Part shown: positions 25,237 through 32,447 of the stretch, piece by piece
Position numbering within the stretch: position 1 is the stretch's first letter
Layout: the number at the start of each line of letters is the position of its first letter
Origin: DASRVA01 sp050732935
GTDB taxonomy: Bacteria; Gemmatimonadota; Gemmatimonadetes; JACCXV01; JAHWKZ01
Length of the DNA: 32,447 bases
NCBI GenBank assembly: GCA_050732935.1
Contig: JBOHRW010000032.1
Location: 1 to 32,447, forward strand
Reading direction: 5' to 3'
Position numbers and translations under genes: made by a program
Notes under the pieces: model-generated
Databases searched by the model: none
The model's input: the letters and a program-made list of their open reading frames with translations, nothing else
What the model was told of the DNA's origin: nothing

Positions 25237-25466
25237 CGCGCCTTCTTGCCGCTTTTGGGACGATTGGTGGCGACCTCGAAGGTGACCTTCGCGTTCACCC
25301 GGTAATGGGTCACCTTATTGTTCTTGACGACCGCGTGCAATTCCTTGATGTGTACGGACTTGATGCTGTCGACGGTCTCGGCGGCCTCGGCCACCGCCAT
25401 CTGAGCGGCATCCTCCCATCCCTTGGACGACTGGGACAGAACCTCGATCACCTTGTGGACACCCAT
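25233..25466 (-). CDS. Dodecin-family small protein
   Basis: 77 residues from ATG 25466, with GAGGAG seven bases upstream. The dodecin pattern is clear: 'MGVHKVIEVLSQSSKGWEDAAQ', a central helix ('AVAEAAETVDSIK') and two strands ('VHIKELHAVVKNNKVTHYRV', 'AKVTFEV'). Dodecins are dodecameric shells that store or buffer flavins (or other ligands). The tryptophan that stacks on flavin in well-studied members is His39 here, so flavin binding is doubtful; related sequences with Tyr at this place are common. A basic tail (RPKSGKKAR) extends past the fold. It is probably monocistronic, ending convergently on murQ. Confidence 0.88.
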   Translation of the reverse strand: MGVHKVIEVLSQSSKGWEDAAQMAVAEAAETVDSIKSVHIKELHAVVKNNKVTHYRVNAKVTFEVATNRPKSGKKAR

Positions 25467-25587
25467 GGGTCGGCTCCTCGTCTGGAAGAAGGTGGATGGA
25501 GTCCCCCGCGGGGACCCTGGAACGGATGGCCGGCGTGATGCTATCCGGCGGGAGAAGGAGCCGCAAACCGGGGCGACCATGAATAGA

Positions 25588-25614
25588 GAAGGCCCCTCCA
25601 GTGGAGGGGCCTTC
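25588..25614 (-). terminator. Strong terminator hairpin
   Basis: A perfect 12-bp stem, GAAGGCCCCTCC (25588-25599) with its complement (25603-25614) around a 3-base loop. On the - strand it is followed by TCTATTC. It lies downstream of the repeat lipoprotein and upstream of the dodecin gene, so it most likely ends the lipoprotein transcript. Confidence 0.72.
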
Positions 25615-25731
25615 CGTTCACCACCGCCGTGGGGCCGCGGTTTCGTTCACGACGATGGCGGAACGGCTGTCGATACCCCGAGGCTGGGTCGGGGTTCCGC
25701 CCGTTCCGCCACGCCCCTTCGACCGGTGGGA

Positions 25732-26649
25732 TCAGCCCTCGTCGCCCCCGTCCCCCTCGTCCGATTCCTCGGGGCACTCACCTTCGATGTCCCCGTGATC
25801 GAGGTGGGCCTGAAGGTCATCGGCGTCGATCGAGATCTCCCGCGCCTGATCGGGGTTCCCCGGCGGGATGTGGCAGACGAGCACCTTGTCGCCGTCGGCA
25901 TCGTCCTCCTCGCCGTCGTCGTCCAGGTCTTCGTCGGTGGCGCCCTCGTCCCCGTCGCACTCACCCTCGAAGTCGCCGTGGTTCAGGTGCGCGGGAACGG
26001 CCGGGGCGCCGACCACGAGGGTGTGGGCGTTGTCGGGATTGCCCGGCGGGATGTGGCAGATCGTGACCTTGTCCTCGACGTCGTCCTGGCTGCCCACGAC
26101 ATCGACGTCGCCGCTGGCGGGTTGCCCCTCCACGCGGCCCCTGATGCGGATCCGAAACGAATCGTCGGGTTCGCCGTCCCCGTCGTTGTCACGGAAGATC
26201 TGGACATCGAGCTGGAACTTGCCGTTCGGCAGGACGTCGATCTTGCCCTCGGCGAACAGCGAGCCGCCGTCGGGAACATCGAGCGTGAACGAGAGCACCG
26301 ACTCGTCGTCCACCAGGATGTTGACGGTGTAGGTGCCGGCCTCGACCTCGGCCGAGAACTCCCCCGAGTCGTTGGTCTCGGTGGTGGAGACCACGGTCCC
26401 GCCACCGTCCACGATCTCGACCGTGACGTTGCCCAGAGCCTCGTCGCCCACGAAATCGTCGGTCTGGGACAGGCCCAGGGATCGCGTGGCCAGGCCGGCC
26501 GACACGGCGGCCTCGGTGGCGGTGAGACGTCCGGCGATCAGCGTGGCCCCGTCTCCGGGATCGGGCCCGCTCGGCCCGTCGTCGGAGCATGCGGCGGTCA
26601 GCATGATTGGAAGGATGAATGTCGTGGCCCGATGGAGGGTCCTGCCCAT
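25732..26649 (-). CDS. Lipoprotein with paired CHIPPGNP repeats
   Basis: 305 residues from ATG 26649. The signal 'FILPIMLTAAC' gives a lipobox with Cys21. Residues ~72-115 resemble a carboxypeptidase-regulatory-like beta fold ('NVTVEIVDGGGTVVSTTETN', 'GTYTVNILVDD'). Residues 154-163 have an acidic calcium-loop-like stretch 'DNDGDGEPDD'. Two 38-residue repeats follow (194-231 and 255-292), each with CHIPPGNP, an A-H-L-x-H-G-D motif and a closing G-E-C. A very acidic linker separates them, and the tail is acidic (EESDEGDGGDEG). The repeat is one I have seen at the ends of environmental surface proteins, without known function. Cys/His spacing would suit metal binding. It is extracytoplasmic. 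Confidence 0.78.
   Translation of the reverse strand: MGRTLHRATTFILPIMLTAACSDDGPSGPDPGDGATLIAGRLTATEAAVSAGLATRSLGLSQTDDFVGDEALGNVTVEIVDGGGTVVSTTETNDSGEFSAEVEAGTYTVNILVDDESVLSFTLDVPDGGSLFAEGKIDVLPNGKFQLDVQIFRDNDGDGEPDDSFRIRIRGRVEGQPASGDVDVVGSQDDVEDKVTICHIPPGNPDNAHTLVVGAPAVPAHLNHGDFEGECDGDEGATDEDLDDDGEEDDADGDKVLVCHIPPGNPDQAREISIDADDLQAHLDHGDIEGECPEESDEGDGGDEG
25774..25887 (-). repeat. CHIPPGNP protein repeat, copy 2
   Basis: Encodes residues 255-292 of the lipoprotein: CHIPPGNPDQA, then AHLDHGDIEGEC. It is similar to copy 1 also at the DNA level around the CHIPPGNP codons, consistent with internal duplication. Confidence 0.75.
25957..26070 (-). repeat. CHIPPGNP protein repeat, copy 1
   Basis: Encodes residues 194-231: CHIPPGNPDNA, then AHLNHGDFEGEC, with an added His209 not present in copy 2 (Arg270 there). 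Confidence 0.75.
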
Positions 26650-26815
26650 AACTCCCCGTCTCCCTTCGGATGTCCAGTTCTGCCTTGCCGTCAGCAGAGG
26701 ACTCAGGGAACCGCAAAGAAGATACCCACGCTCCACGTCAAGCGTAGCGTGCGGACAGGCCGATTTCCAGGCTCTCCCTGCCGATCGCGGTCGAAGCACG
26801 TCGTGCGGGGATCGC

Positions 26816-26844
26816 CGGTTCCTCGTCGAGGAACCGCGGGTTCC
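26816..26844. repeat. Overlapping, mutually exclusive inverted repeats
   Basis: CGGTTCCTCG (26816-26825) and CGAGGAACCG (26827-26836) are perfect 10-bp arms around one base. The GGAACC inside the second arm (26830-26835) can instead pair with GGTTCC at 26839-26844. The central arm can therefore form only one of two hairpins at a time. Confidence 0.6.
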
Positions 26845-26896
26845 GCTTTCGAATACCGGTGCTTCCGAAATCGTGAGTCCCGGGTTCGACCCCTCA

Positions 26897-26915
26897 GGCG
26901 CCCGGGAAGGGCGCC
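26897..26915. repeat. 7-bp GC-rich hairpin upstream of anmK
   Basis: GGCGCCC (26897-26903) pairs perfectly with GGGCGCC (26909-26915) around GGGAA. No T-tract follows on either side, so a simple terminator is not supported. Confidence 0.5.
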
Positions 26916-26966
26916 CGACCGGGGGACCGTTGCACTTTGCTTCTCGCTGCCCCCCGGAGGCGCTGC

Positions 26967-26984
26967 TACCTTCGCGCCGCCATG
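26967..26984 (+). promoter_or_regulatory. Possible leaderless start signal of anmK
   Basis: TACCTT at 26967-26972 is a TAnnnT -10-like element nine bases before ATG 26982. The only GGAGG (26956-26960) is 21 bases from the ATG, too far to act as a ribosome site. A leaderless or very short leader is therefore plausible; no matching -35 was found. Confidence 0.35.
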
Positions 26985-28202
26985 GCGACGGTTTCCCAAA
27001 GCTTCCTCCTCCCTCCCGACGAGCCGGCGCTGGTGATCGGGCTCATATCGGGGACGTCGGCGGACGGGGTCGACGCGGCGGCCTGCCGCCTGCTCCACCC
27101 TCCGGAGGCGGTTCGGCTCGAGTGGGAGGTCCTGGGCACGGCGTTCCGATCCTACCCGGGGGAGCTGGCCGAGCGCCTGCTCCATCCGGGCCGTCTCGAA
27201 ACGCCGGTGATCGCGGCGCTCGACTTCGAGATCGGTGAGCGGTTTGCTGAGGCGGCCCGAGAGGCGGCCCGCGCGGCGGGGCTCCCGCTCGCCGAGTTCT
27301 GTCTGATCGGCAGTCACGGTCAGACGGTCTGGCACGACCCGCGCGGCGAGCTGGGCGGGCATCCGGCGACCCTCCAGATCGGCGAGTCCGCCGTGATCGC
27401 GGAGCGCACGGGGCTCCCCGTGTGGTCCGACTTCCGCACCGCTGACGTGGCCGCGGGAGGAGAGGGCGCGCCCCTCGTGCCCTTTGTGGACCGGCTCCTC
27501 TTCGCCCGCGAGGACGGCTGGACGGTGTGCCTGAACCTGGGCGGGATCGCCAACCTGACCCTCCTCCCCCCGGGCGCCGGGCCGAACGACGTGATCGCCT
27601 TCGACACCGGCCCCGCCAACATGCTTCTGGACGCGCTGGCCGGGCGCCTGCTAGGGGAACGGCAGGACGAAGGGGGGCGGCGGGCGGCGGTGGGCCGGCC
27701 CGACGAGGTCCGCGTCCGGGAGGCGCTGGCCGATCCCTACTTCGCCCGACCCGCGCCCAAATCGACGGGACGGGAGCACTTCGGCCACGAGTGGCTGGAG
27801 CGGCACTTCTCTCCGCTCGTGGACCTGTCCGACCAGGAAGTGAGCGAACGGATGGCCTCGGCCGCGCTCGTCACGGTGGAGAGCGTCGCCCGCGCGATCG
27901 AGGGCGCGTGCGGCACTCCAGCGGTCCCCGCCGATGCCGAGGTGATCGTGGCGGGTGGCGGCCGCCGGAACCGGGCGCTCATGGAGGGGCTCGACCGTCG
28001 GCTCGCGCCGCGGGGGGTATTCCCCGTCGACACGCGCGGGCTGGACGGCGATTTCAAGGAGGCGGTGGCCTTCGCCATACTCGCCTACGAGAGCGCGCTG
28101 GGTTGCCCGGTCAACCTCCCGTCGGTGACGGGCGCCCGCCACCGGGTCCGGTGCGGGAAGCTTGCCTTCCCGCCTCCCCGCGCTCCGGGAGGCACGCGGT
28201 GA
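26982..28202 (+). CDS. anmK: Anhydro-N-acetylmuramic acid kinase
   Basis: 406 residues from ATG 26982; an upstream in-frame start would add a basic, non-conserved stretch. ASKHA-fold kinase with 'GLISGTSADGVDAA' at the N-terminus (the family norm is SGTSxDGVD), 'IGSHGQTVWH', 'WSDFRTADVAAGGEGAPLVP' (catalytic Asp region), 'NLGGIANLT', 'FDTGPANMLLDA' and 'IVAGGGRRNRALM'. It opens the 1,6-anhydro ring of anhydroMurNAc and phosphorylates it with ATP, giving MurNAc-6-phosphate, the MurQ substrate. It is cytosolic. The stop overlaps the nagZ start by 4 bases. Confidence 0.95.
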   Translation: MATVSQSFLLPPDEPALVIGLISGTSADGVDAAACRLLHPPEAVRLEWEVLGTAFRSYPGELAERLLHPGRLETPVIAALDFEIGERFAEAAREAARAAGLPLAEFCLIGSHGQTVWHDPRGELGGHPATLQIGESAVIAERTGLPVWSDFRTADVAAGGEGAPLVPFVDRLLFAREDGWTVCLNLGGIANLTLLPPGAGPNDVIAFDTGPANMLLDALAGRLLGERQDEGGRRAAVGRPDEVRVREALADPYFARPAPKSTGREHFGHEWLERHFSPLVDLSDQEVSERMASAALVTVESVARAIEGACGTPAVPADAEVIVAGGGRRNRALMEGLDRRLAPRGVFPVDTRGLDGDFKEAVAFAILAYESALGCPVNLPSVTGARHRVRCGKLAFPPPRAPGGTR

Positions 28203-29770
28203 GCGCGAGGCCGCTGCCCGATCCGCCCTCGATGAGCCCGGCCGCGCTGGCGGGGCAGCTCGTCTGCGTGTCCCTGCGGGACTACGCGGGCGAGCGCGAG
28301 GCCCGGGCGCGGTTCCTGGCGGATGTCGAGCGCCACGGCTGGGGTGGCGTCATCGTCTTCGGGGGGGACCTCCCGGCGGTCCGGGATCTTCTCGCTGAAG
28401 CCGACGCCCGCTCTCGGGTGCCGCTTCTCGTCACCGGCGACTTCGAGCGCGGGCTCGGCCAGCAGTTTCCCGACGCGGGGACGACGTTTCCGCCGCTCAT
28501 GGCCCTCGGGGCGGTGGGGGACGAGGATCTGGCCCGCGAGGTCGGCGCGGCGGTGGGCCGCGAGCTCCGGGCCGCGGGGATCCACGTCAGCTACGTGCCG
28601 GTGGCCGACCTGGCCGACGAGCCCGCCAACCCGATCGTGGCCACGCGGGCGGCGGGTGACGACCCCGCGGCCGTCGCGGCGATCGTTGCCGCGCTGGTCG
28701 AGGGGCTCCAAGGCGAAGGCGTGGCGGCCACGGTCAAGCACTTCCCCGGTCACGGCCGGACGACGCTCGACAGCCACGACGTCCTGCCGGTCGTGGAGGC
28801 CGGCCGCGACGAGCTGGCGGACCGCGACTGGGTTCCTTTCCGCGCGGGCCTGGAAGCCGGCGCCAGGCTCGTGATGTCGGCGCACGTCGCCTTCCCGGCC
28901 CTCGAGCCCGACGGCGAGCGCCGTCCGGCGACCTTCTCGCGCGCGGTCCTGACCGACCTGCTGCGGGAGGCGTGGGGATTCGCGGGCCTCGTCTGCAGCG
29001 ACGCGCTGATGATGGGGGCAGTCGCCGGCGAGGGACCGGAGGTCGCGGCCCGGCGCGCGCTCGAGGCGGGCATCGACTGGCTTCTCTATCCGCCGGACGC
29101 GCCGGGCGTCCATGCCGAACTCCGGAGGGTTTTGGAGCGCGAGGAGATCGATCGCGGGCTCTGCGAGGCCGCCGTGGGCCGGCTCTTCGAGCTCAAATCC
29201 TGGGCGATCCGGGACGGGCCGGCCGCCTCGGCCGAAAGCGCGGCTCCGCTGGCCGAGGCCGTGGCGAGCGCCGCGTTGACGGCCGATCCCCTAGAGCCGC
29301 CACCGGGACCGGCGTGGCCTGATCGGGCGCGGTGGGTCGTGATCCTCGACGGCGCGATCGGGCCGGACGATATCGTCCTGGCGGACGAGCTCGCCGGCCA
29401 GGCCGCCCGTCGGATGATCGTCGTCGACACCACGGGGCCACCCGAACGGGTGGGCGAGCAGATCCGCGCCGTCCGCGAGGCCGCGACCGGGGAGCCGGTC
29501 GCGTGCGCCGTTTTCAGCCCGGTGCGTGCCTGGAAGGGCCGCGCCGGGCTCTCAGAGCGGGGAAGGGAGGCGGTGGAGGCGGCGTGCGGCGACGCCGGCG
29601 AGGCCTGCTTGCTGATCTTCTCCAACCCCCGTATCGTAGGCGACGTCGGGGCCCCATCCCGAGTCGTCTGGATGTACGGCGAGGACGCCGCCTGCCAGCG
29701 CGCGGCCGTCGCGTTCCTGCGCGGGGCCATCCCCGCCGCCGGGCGACTCCCGGTTCGTCTCGCCCCGTAG
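28199..29770 (+). CDS. nagZ: Beta-N-acetylglucosaminidase, GH3 NagZ type, two-domain
   Basis: 523 residues from GTG 28199 (GTGA overlap with anmK; GGGAGG six bases upstream). The N-terminal barrel carries the NagZ signature 'KHFPGHGRTTLDSH' (Lys180, His181, with the Asp191-His193 general acid/base dyad) and the nucleophile Asp268 in 'LVCSDALMMGA'. The last ~150 residues form a second alpha/beta domain ('WVVILDGAIGPDDIVLADELA', 'ACLLIFSNPRIVGDVG'), absent from short proteobacterial NagZ but known in longer GH3 members. There is no signal peptide, so it works in the cytosol, releasing GlcNAc from GlcNAc-anhydroMurNAc and feeding AnmK. Confidence 0.92.
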   Translation: MSARPLPDPPSMSPAALAGQLVCVSLRDYAGEREARARFLADVERHGWGGVIVFGGDLPAVRDLLAEADARSRVPLLVTGDFERGLGQQFPDAGTTFPPLMALGAVGDEDLAREVGAAVGRELRAAGIHVSYVPVADLADEPANPIVATRAAGDDPAAVAAIVAALVEGLQGEGVAATVKHFPGHGRTTLDSHDVLPVVEAGRDELADRDWVPFRAGLEAGARLVMSAHVAFPALEPDGERRPATFSRAVLTDLLREAWGFAGLVCSDALMMGAVAGEGPEVAARRALEAGIDWLLYPPDAPGVHAELRRVLEREEIDRGLCEAAVGRLFELKSWAIRDGPAASAESAAPLAEAVASAALTADPLEPPPGPAWPDRARWVVILDGAIGPDDIVLADELAGQAARRMIVVDTTGPPERVGEQIRAVREAATGEPVACAVFSPVRAWKGRAGLSERGREAVEAACGDAGEACLLIFSNPRIVGDVGAPSRVVWMYGEDAACQRAAVAFLRGAIPAAGRLPVRLAP

Positions 29771-29893
29771 CGAGGTCGCTGGGGTCTAGAGCGATCTCTT
29801 GAACGGGGATCGAGTGGCCGGGGTTTTGCATATATAGAATCGACCGGCCAGCGGTGGTCGTCGATGTCCTCGACCCACAAGGAAGCGAATCCC

Positions 29894-31249
29894 ATGTCCC
29901 GGAATTCCGTTCTCGTCTCCCTGACCATCACCTTCCTCCTCCAGCCGCTGGGTGTCGTCCCGCCCCTTCGCGCCCAACTCGATGCCGACGACCCGTTCGA
30001 CGTGCCGATCGGGCTCGAGCGCGCGGTCGGCTTCTGGAAGAAGGTCTACAGCGAGTGGAGAGAAAACGAGGTCGTGTTCCACGACCGGAACGACCTGGGC
30101 GTCGTCTACCGCGTGATCGATCAGGAGAAGTCGGAGGACCGGGAGTCCTATCGCGCCAACGATGCCGAGCAGGAAGCCGTCGTGCGAAGGATCCGCGAGG
30201 TCCTGCTCGACCTCGCCGCCCGGAACCCCGACCCGCGGACGCTCTCGGGCGACTACGAGGAGATCTACGAGGCGTTCGGTCCGGGCGCGGGTCCCGAGAT
30301 CTGGCGGAAGGCGGCGGACAACATACGCATTCAGCGTGGTTTGAAGGAGCGTTTCCTCACGGGGCTCCTCCACGCCGGCCAGTACCACGACCACATCGTC
30401 GAGGTTCTCGATGATGAGGGCGTGCCGGAAGAGATCGCCTGGCTGCCGATGGTCGAGTCTACCTTCAACCTGCAGGCCCGGTCTTCGGTCGGCGCGGCAG
30501 GGCCCTGGCAGTTCATGCCAGCGACGGGTCGCATCTACCTGCGCATGGATCGCTCGGTCGACGAGCGCTTCGATCCGATCCTGGCGGCCCGCGGCGCGGC
30601 CCGGTATCTGCGCCGGAGCTACGACGCCCTCGGGTCGTGGCCGCTCGCTATCACGTCGTACAATCACGGCTACTACGGCATGGTCCGCGCGGCGCGGGAG
30701 CTCGGCACCACCGACTACATGACCGTCCGCCGCCACTACGACGGCCCCGCTTTCGGCTTCGCCTCGAAGAACTTCTACGCGGAGTTCCTGGCCGCCCTGG
30801 ACATCGCCGAGCACGCCAACGTATTCTTCGGCGAGATCGATCCCTTCGAGCCGCTGGAGTTCGACGTCGTCGAGCTCTCGAGCTCGATCGGCCTGCACGA
30901 CATGGCCAACGCGCTGCGGGTGGATCCCGGCCGGCTCTGGCAGCTGAACCCCTCTCTCACCGATGCCGTCTGGGAGGGCCGACGGAACGTTCCGGCCGGC
31001 TTCGCCATGCGCCTGCCGCCCGGCTATGCCCACGAGGCCCCGGCGCAGCTCGCGGCGGCGCTGGCGGGCAAGAGCGAGCGCCGGGTGCGCATGGTCGAGG
31101 GCCCCCAGTACTACGTGGTCCAACGCGGCGACACGCTGATCTCGATCGCCGCGCGTCACGACACGACGGTGGCGGAACTGGTCGAGCTGAACGCCCTCAA
31201 GGACAGGAATACGATCCGGATCGGGCAGAGGTTGAAGATCTCGAGCTAG
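29894..31249 (+). CDS. MltD-like lytic transglycosylase with LysM
   Basis: 451 residues from ATG 29894, chosen over ATG 29864 because AAGGAAG lies upstream and the signal peptide then starts correctly (SVLVSLTITFLLQPLGVVPPLRAQ). The SLT domain includes 'IAWLPMVESTFNLQARSSVGAAGPWQFMPATGR' in parts: catalytic Glu188 in 'MVESTF' and the 'GPWQFMPATGR' loop, then 'ITSYNHG'. A degenerate LysM-like unit ('SSSIGLHDMANALRVDP') precedes a good C-terminal LysM ('VVQRGDTLISIAARHDTTVAEL'). It cleaves peptidoglycan to 1,6-anhydroMurNAc products in the periplasm, exactly the input for NagZ, AnmK and MurQ. An AT-rich TATATAGAAT (29831-29840) may mark its promoter. Confidence 0.93.
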   Translation: MSRNSVLVSLTITFLLQPLGVVPPLRAQLDADDPFDVPIGLERAVGFWKKVYSEWRENEVVFHDRNDLGVVYRVIDQEKSEDRESYRANDAEQEAVVRRIREVLLDLAARNPDPRTLSGDYEEIYEAFGPGAGPEIWRKAADNIRIQRGLKERFLTGLLHAGQYHDHIVEVLDDEGVPEEIAWLPMVESTFNLQARSSVGAAGPWQFMPATGRIYLRMDRSVDERFDPILAARGAARYLRRSYDALGSWPLAITSYNHGYYGMVRAARELGTTDYMTVRRHYDGPAFGFASKNFYAEFLAALDIAEHANVFFGEIDPFEPLEFDVVELSSSIGLHDMANALRVDPGRLWQLNPSLTDAVWEGRRNVPAGFAMRLPPGYAHEAPAQLAAALAGKSERRVRMVEGPQYYVVQRGDTLISIAARHDTTVAELVELNALKDRNTIRIGQRLKISS

Positions 31250-31303
31250 GAGAACGGTTCGTCGCTGGCGGGGGTATCGGCCCGCTCCTAGGTTGCGGAG
31301 CCG

Positions 31304-32447
31304 ATGAGCGCCCTGGCCCGGTTCTTCGCCCAGCTTCATCCTCTCGATTGGGCCGTCCTCGCGATGTACTTCCTGTTCTCGCTCGCGGTCGGGCTGTACT
31401 TCGTTCGCCGCGCGGGCTCCTCCACCACCGAGTTCTTCGTCTCGGGTAGGAACCTCCCGTGGTGGCTCGCGGGGACGTCGATGGTGGCGACCTCGTTCTC
31501 CGTCGATACGCCGCTCTTCGTCACCGGTCTCGTCCGGACACAGGGGATCCAGGGGAACTGGATCTGGTGGTGCTTCGCGATCGGCGGCGTCCTGGCGGCC
31601 TTCTTCTTCGCCCAGCTCTGGCGCCGGACCGAGGTCGTGACCGACGTCGAGCTGGCGCAGCTCCGCTACGCGGGCCGTCCGGCCGCTGTCCTGAGGGGCT
31701 TTCGCGCCGGCTACATGACGCTGTACGCCAACTGCCTCACGATGGCGTGGGTCTGTCTCGCCATGGTCAAGGTGTTCGGCGCCGTCTTCGACGTAGGTCC
31801 GCTCGGCGCGACCGTCTTCGCTGCCGGCATCACGCTCGCCTACTCCATGCTGTCGGGGCTCTGGGGAGTGGTCGTGACCGATCTCGTCCAGTTCGTCCTG
31901 GCGATGGCGGGGGCCGTTCTCCTGGCCGTCTTCGCGGTCGAAGCGGCGGGCGGCCTCACGGCCATGCTGGCCGGCCTCCGGGAAGCGGGCCACGCGGACG
32001 CGCTCCGGTTCCTGCCCGGCTTGAGCGCCGAGGCGCCGCCCGGCGTGTGGGAGCACCCCCTCCTCGCCTGGTCAGCGACCGCCCTCGCCACATTCCTGGT
32101 CTTCATCGTGTTCCAGTGGTGGGCCAACAAGAACGCCGACGGCGGGGCGGTCGTGATCCAGCGGATGGCGGCCTCCAAGGACGAGCGGGAGGCGATCCTC
32201 GGGACCCTGTGGTTCCAGGTGGCCAACTATGCGCTTCGCCCCTGGCCGTGGGTGCTGGTGGCGCTCGCCTCGCTGCTCCTCTATCCGGCGGCCGAGGACC
32301 ACGAGCTGGTGTACGCGCAGGCGATGGTCGACCTCCTTCCGGCTGGGCTCCTGGGGCTCATGCTGGCCTCGCTCGTGGCGGCCTTCATGTCGACCTTGAC
32401 CTCCTACATCAACCTCTCGGCGGCGTATCTCGTGAACGACCTCTACC
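31304..32447 (+). CDS. Sodium:solute symporter, 3' end outside window
   Basis: The first ~381 residues from ATG 31304, preceded by GCGGAG; the frame is open to the window edge. The SSS family pattern is clear: 'STTEFFVSGRNLPWWLAGTSM', 'ATSFSVDTPLFVTGLVR', repeated membrane helices, 'SMLSGLWGVVVTDLVQF', 'IQRMAASKDEREA' and 'AFMSTLTSYINLSAAY' at the Na+ site region, then 'VNDLY'. It is an inner-membrane importer. The substrate is unknown, but it directly follows the peptidoglycan turnover genes, 54 bases after the transglycosylase stop. A TAGGTT element lies nine bases before the ATG. It is not closely similar in sequence to the symporter at 8827. Confidence 0.87.
   Translation, partial: MSALARFFAQLHPLDWAVLAMYFLFSLAVGLYFVRRAGSSTTEFFVSGRNLPWWLAGTSMVATSFSVDTPLFVTGLVRTQGIQGNWIWWCFAIGGVLAAFFFAQLWRRTEVVTDVELAQLRYAGRPAAVLRGFRAGYMTLYANCLTMAWVCLAMVKVFGAVFDVGPLGATVFAAGITLAYSMLSGLWGVVVTDLVQFVLAMAGAVLLAVFAVEAAGGLTAMLAGLREAGHADALRFLPGLSAEAPPGVWEHPLLAWSATALATFLVFIVFQWWANKNADGGAVVIQRMAASKDEREAILGTLWFQVANYALRPWPWVLVALASLLLYPAAEDHELVYAQAMVDLLPAGLLGLMLASLVAAFMSTLTSYINLSAAYLVNDLY

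Larger units (their letters stand above)
26650..26981. other. Divergent intergenic region between lipoprotein and anmK
   Basis: 332 bases without a supported gene. It contains a cluster of inverted repeats (26816-26844 and 26897-26915, listed separately), a GGTTCGA tRNA-like T-loop at 26883-26889 that does not fold into a tRNA, and a TACCTT element (26967-26972) nine bases before the anmK ATG. The lipoprotein promoter on the - strand is not clear; a TTGACG-like hexamer is present near 26736-26741. Confidence 0.5.

Noticed and set aside
26878..26916. tRNA-like segment around GGTTCGA
   Set aside because: The T-loop sequence is present, but the five-base T-stem does not pair and no acceptor, D or anticodon arm can be drawn.
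25423..27036. 537-residue + strand frame
   Set aside because: It lies opposite the dodecin and repeat lipoprotein and runs through the anmK upstream region with no coherent domain.
29786..32056. 756-residue open frame on the - strand
   Set aside because: It lies opposite the transglycosylase and symporter genes, has low-complexity Arg/Asp/Glu/Gly-rich composition and no recognisable motif; typical of antisense frames in GC-rich DNA.

Overview
This window is high-GC bacterial DNA, densely packed and mostly protein-coding on the + strand. Many adjacent genes share a 4-base ATGA, GTGA or TTGA stop/start overlap. The lipoproteins, an exported lytic transglycosylase and an anhydro-muropeptide recycling set indicate a Gram-negative, diderm cell. 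The gene mix (sulfatase, secreted beta-propeller and beta-helix proteins, Na+/solute symporters, amidohydrolase lipoprotein, M14 peptidase, PadR with a HAAS-type membrane partner) resembles Gemmatimonadota or a similar high-GC environmental lineage. That placement is an inference from gene content only; no rRNA or other marker gene is present.

Layout. (1) 1-11396, + strand: one long, tightly coupled catabolic operon. It holds the 3' end of a sulfatase, a secreted LamG/beta-propeller glycosidase-like protein, a beta-helix lipoprotein, an HpcH/HpaI-type aldolase with a signal peptide, a DapA/NanA-type aldolase, a PdxA2-type dehydrogenase, a DUF1537 acid-sugar kinase, a sodium/solute symporter and an aldo/keto reductase. 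It reads as a route from a sulfated carbohydrate to sugar acids and then, through the kinase/dehydrogenase pair, to triose phosphate. (2) 11470-13415, - strand: a padR, HAAS membrane protein and unknown 200-residue protein operon. Its promoter overlaps a perfect palindrome and appears to give a leaderless message. (3) 13605-17674, + strand: an aldo/keto reductase broken by one frameshift, a small membrane protein, an amidohydrolase lipoprotein, a cupin_5 protein and an SDR dehydrogenase. (4) 17679-19901, - strand: a MATE exporter and a small lipoprotein. The lipoprotein is divergent from an M14 metallopeptidase (19900-21636), and the two start codons share one CATG tetranucleotide. (5) 21676-22479, - strand: an HNH nuclease that looks N-terminally truncated, lower in GC than its surroundings, abutting a cystathionine beta-synthase-like gene. 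(6) 22512-31249: that gene, a small lipoprotein and murQ in overlap; a dodecin and a repeat-bearing lipoprotein on the - strand; then anmK, nagZ and a MltD-like transglycosylase. This is a nearly complete peptidoglycan turnover and recycling set. (7) 31304 to the right edge: a second sodium/solute symporter, cut by the window end.

No rRNA, convincing tRNA, CRISPR array, insertion sequence or phage genes were seen. The most notable items are the sulfatase-to-tetronate operon with its exported aldolase, the self-contained padR promoter/operator, the uncharacterised protein of the padR operon, the paired CHIPPGNP repeats, the truncated HNH nuclease, and a symporter beside the muropeptide recycling genes.
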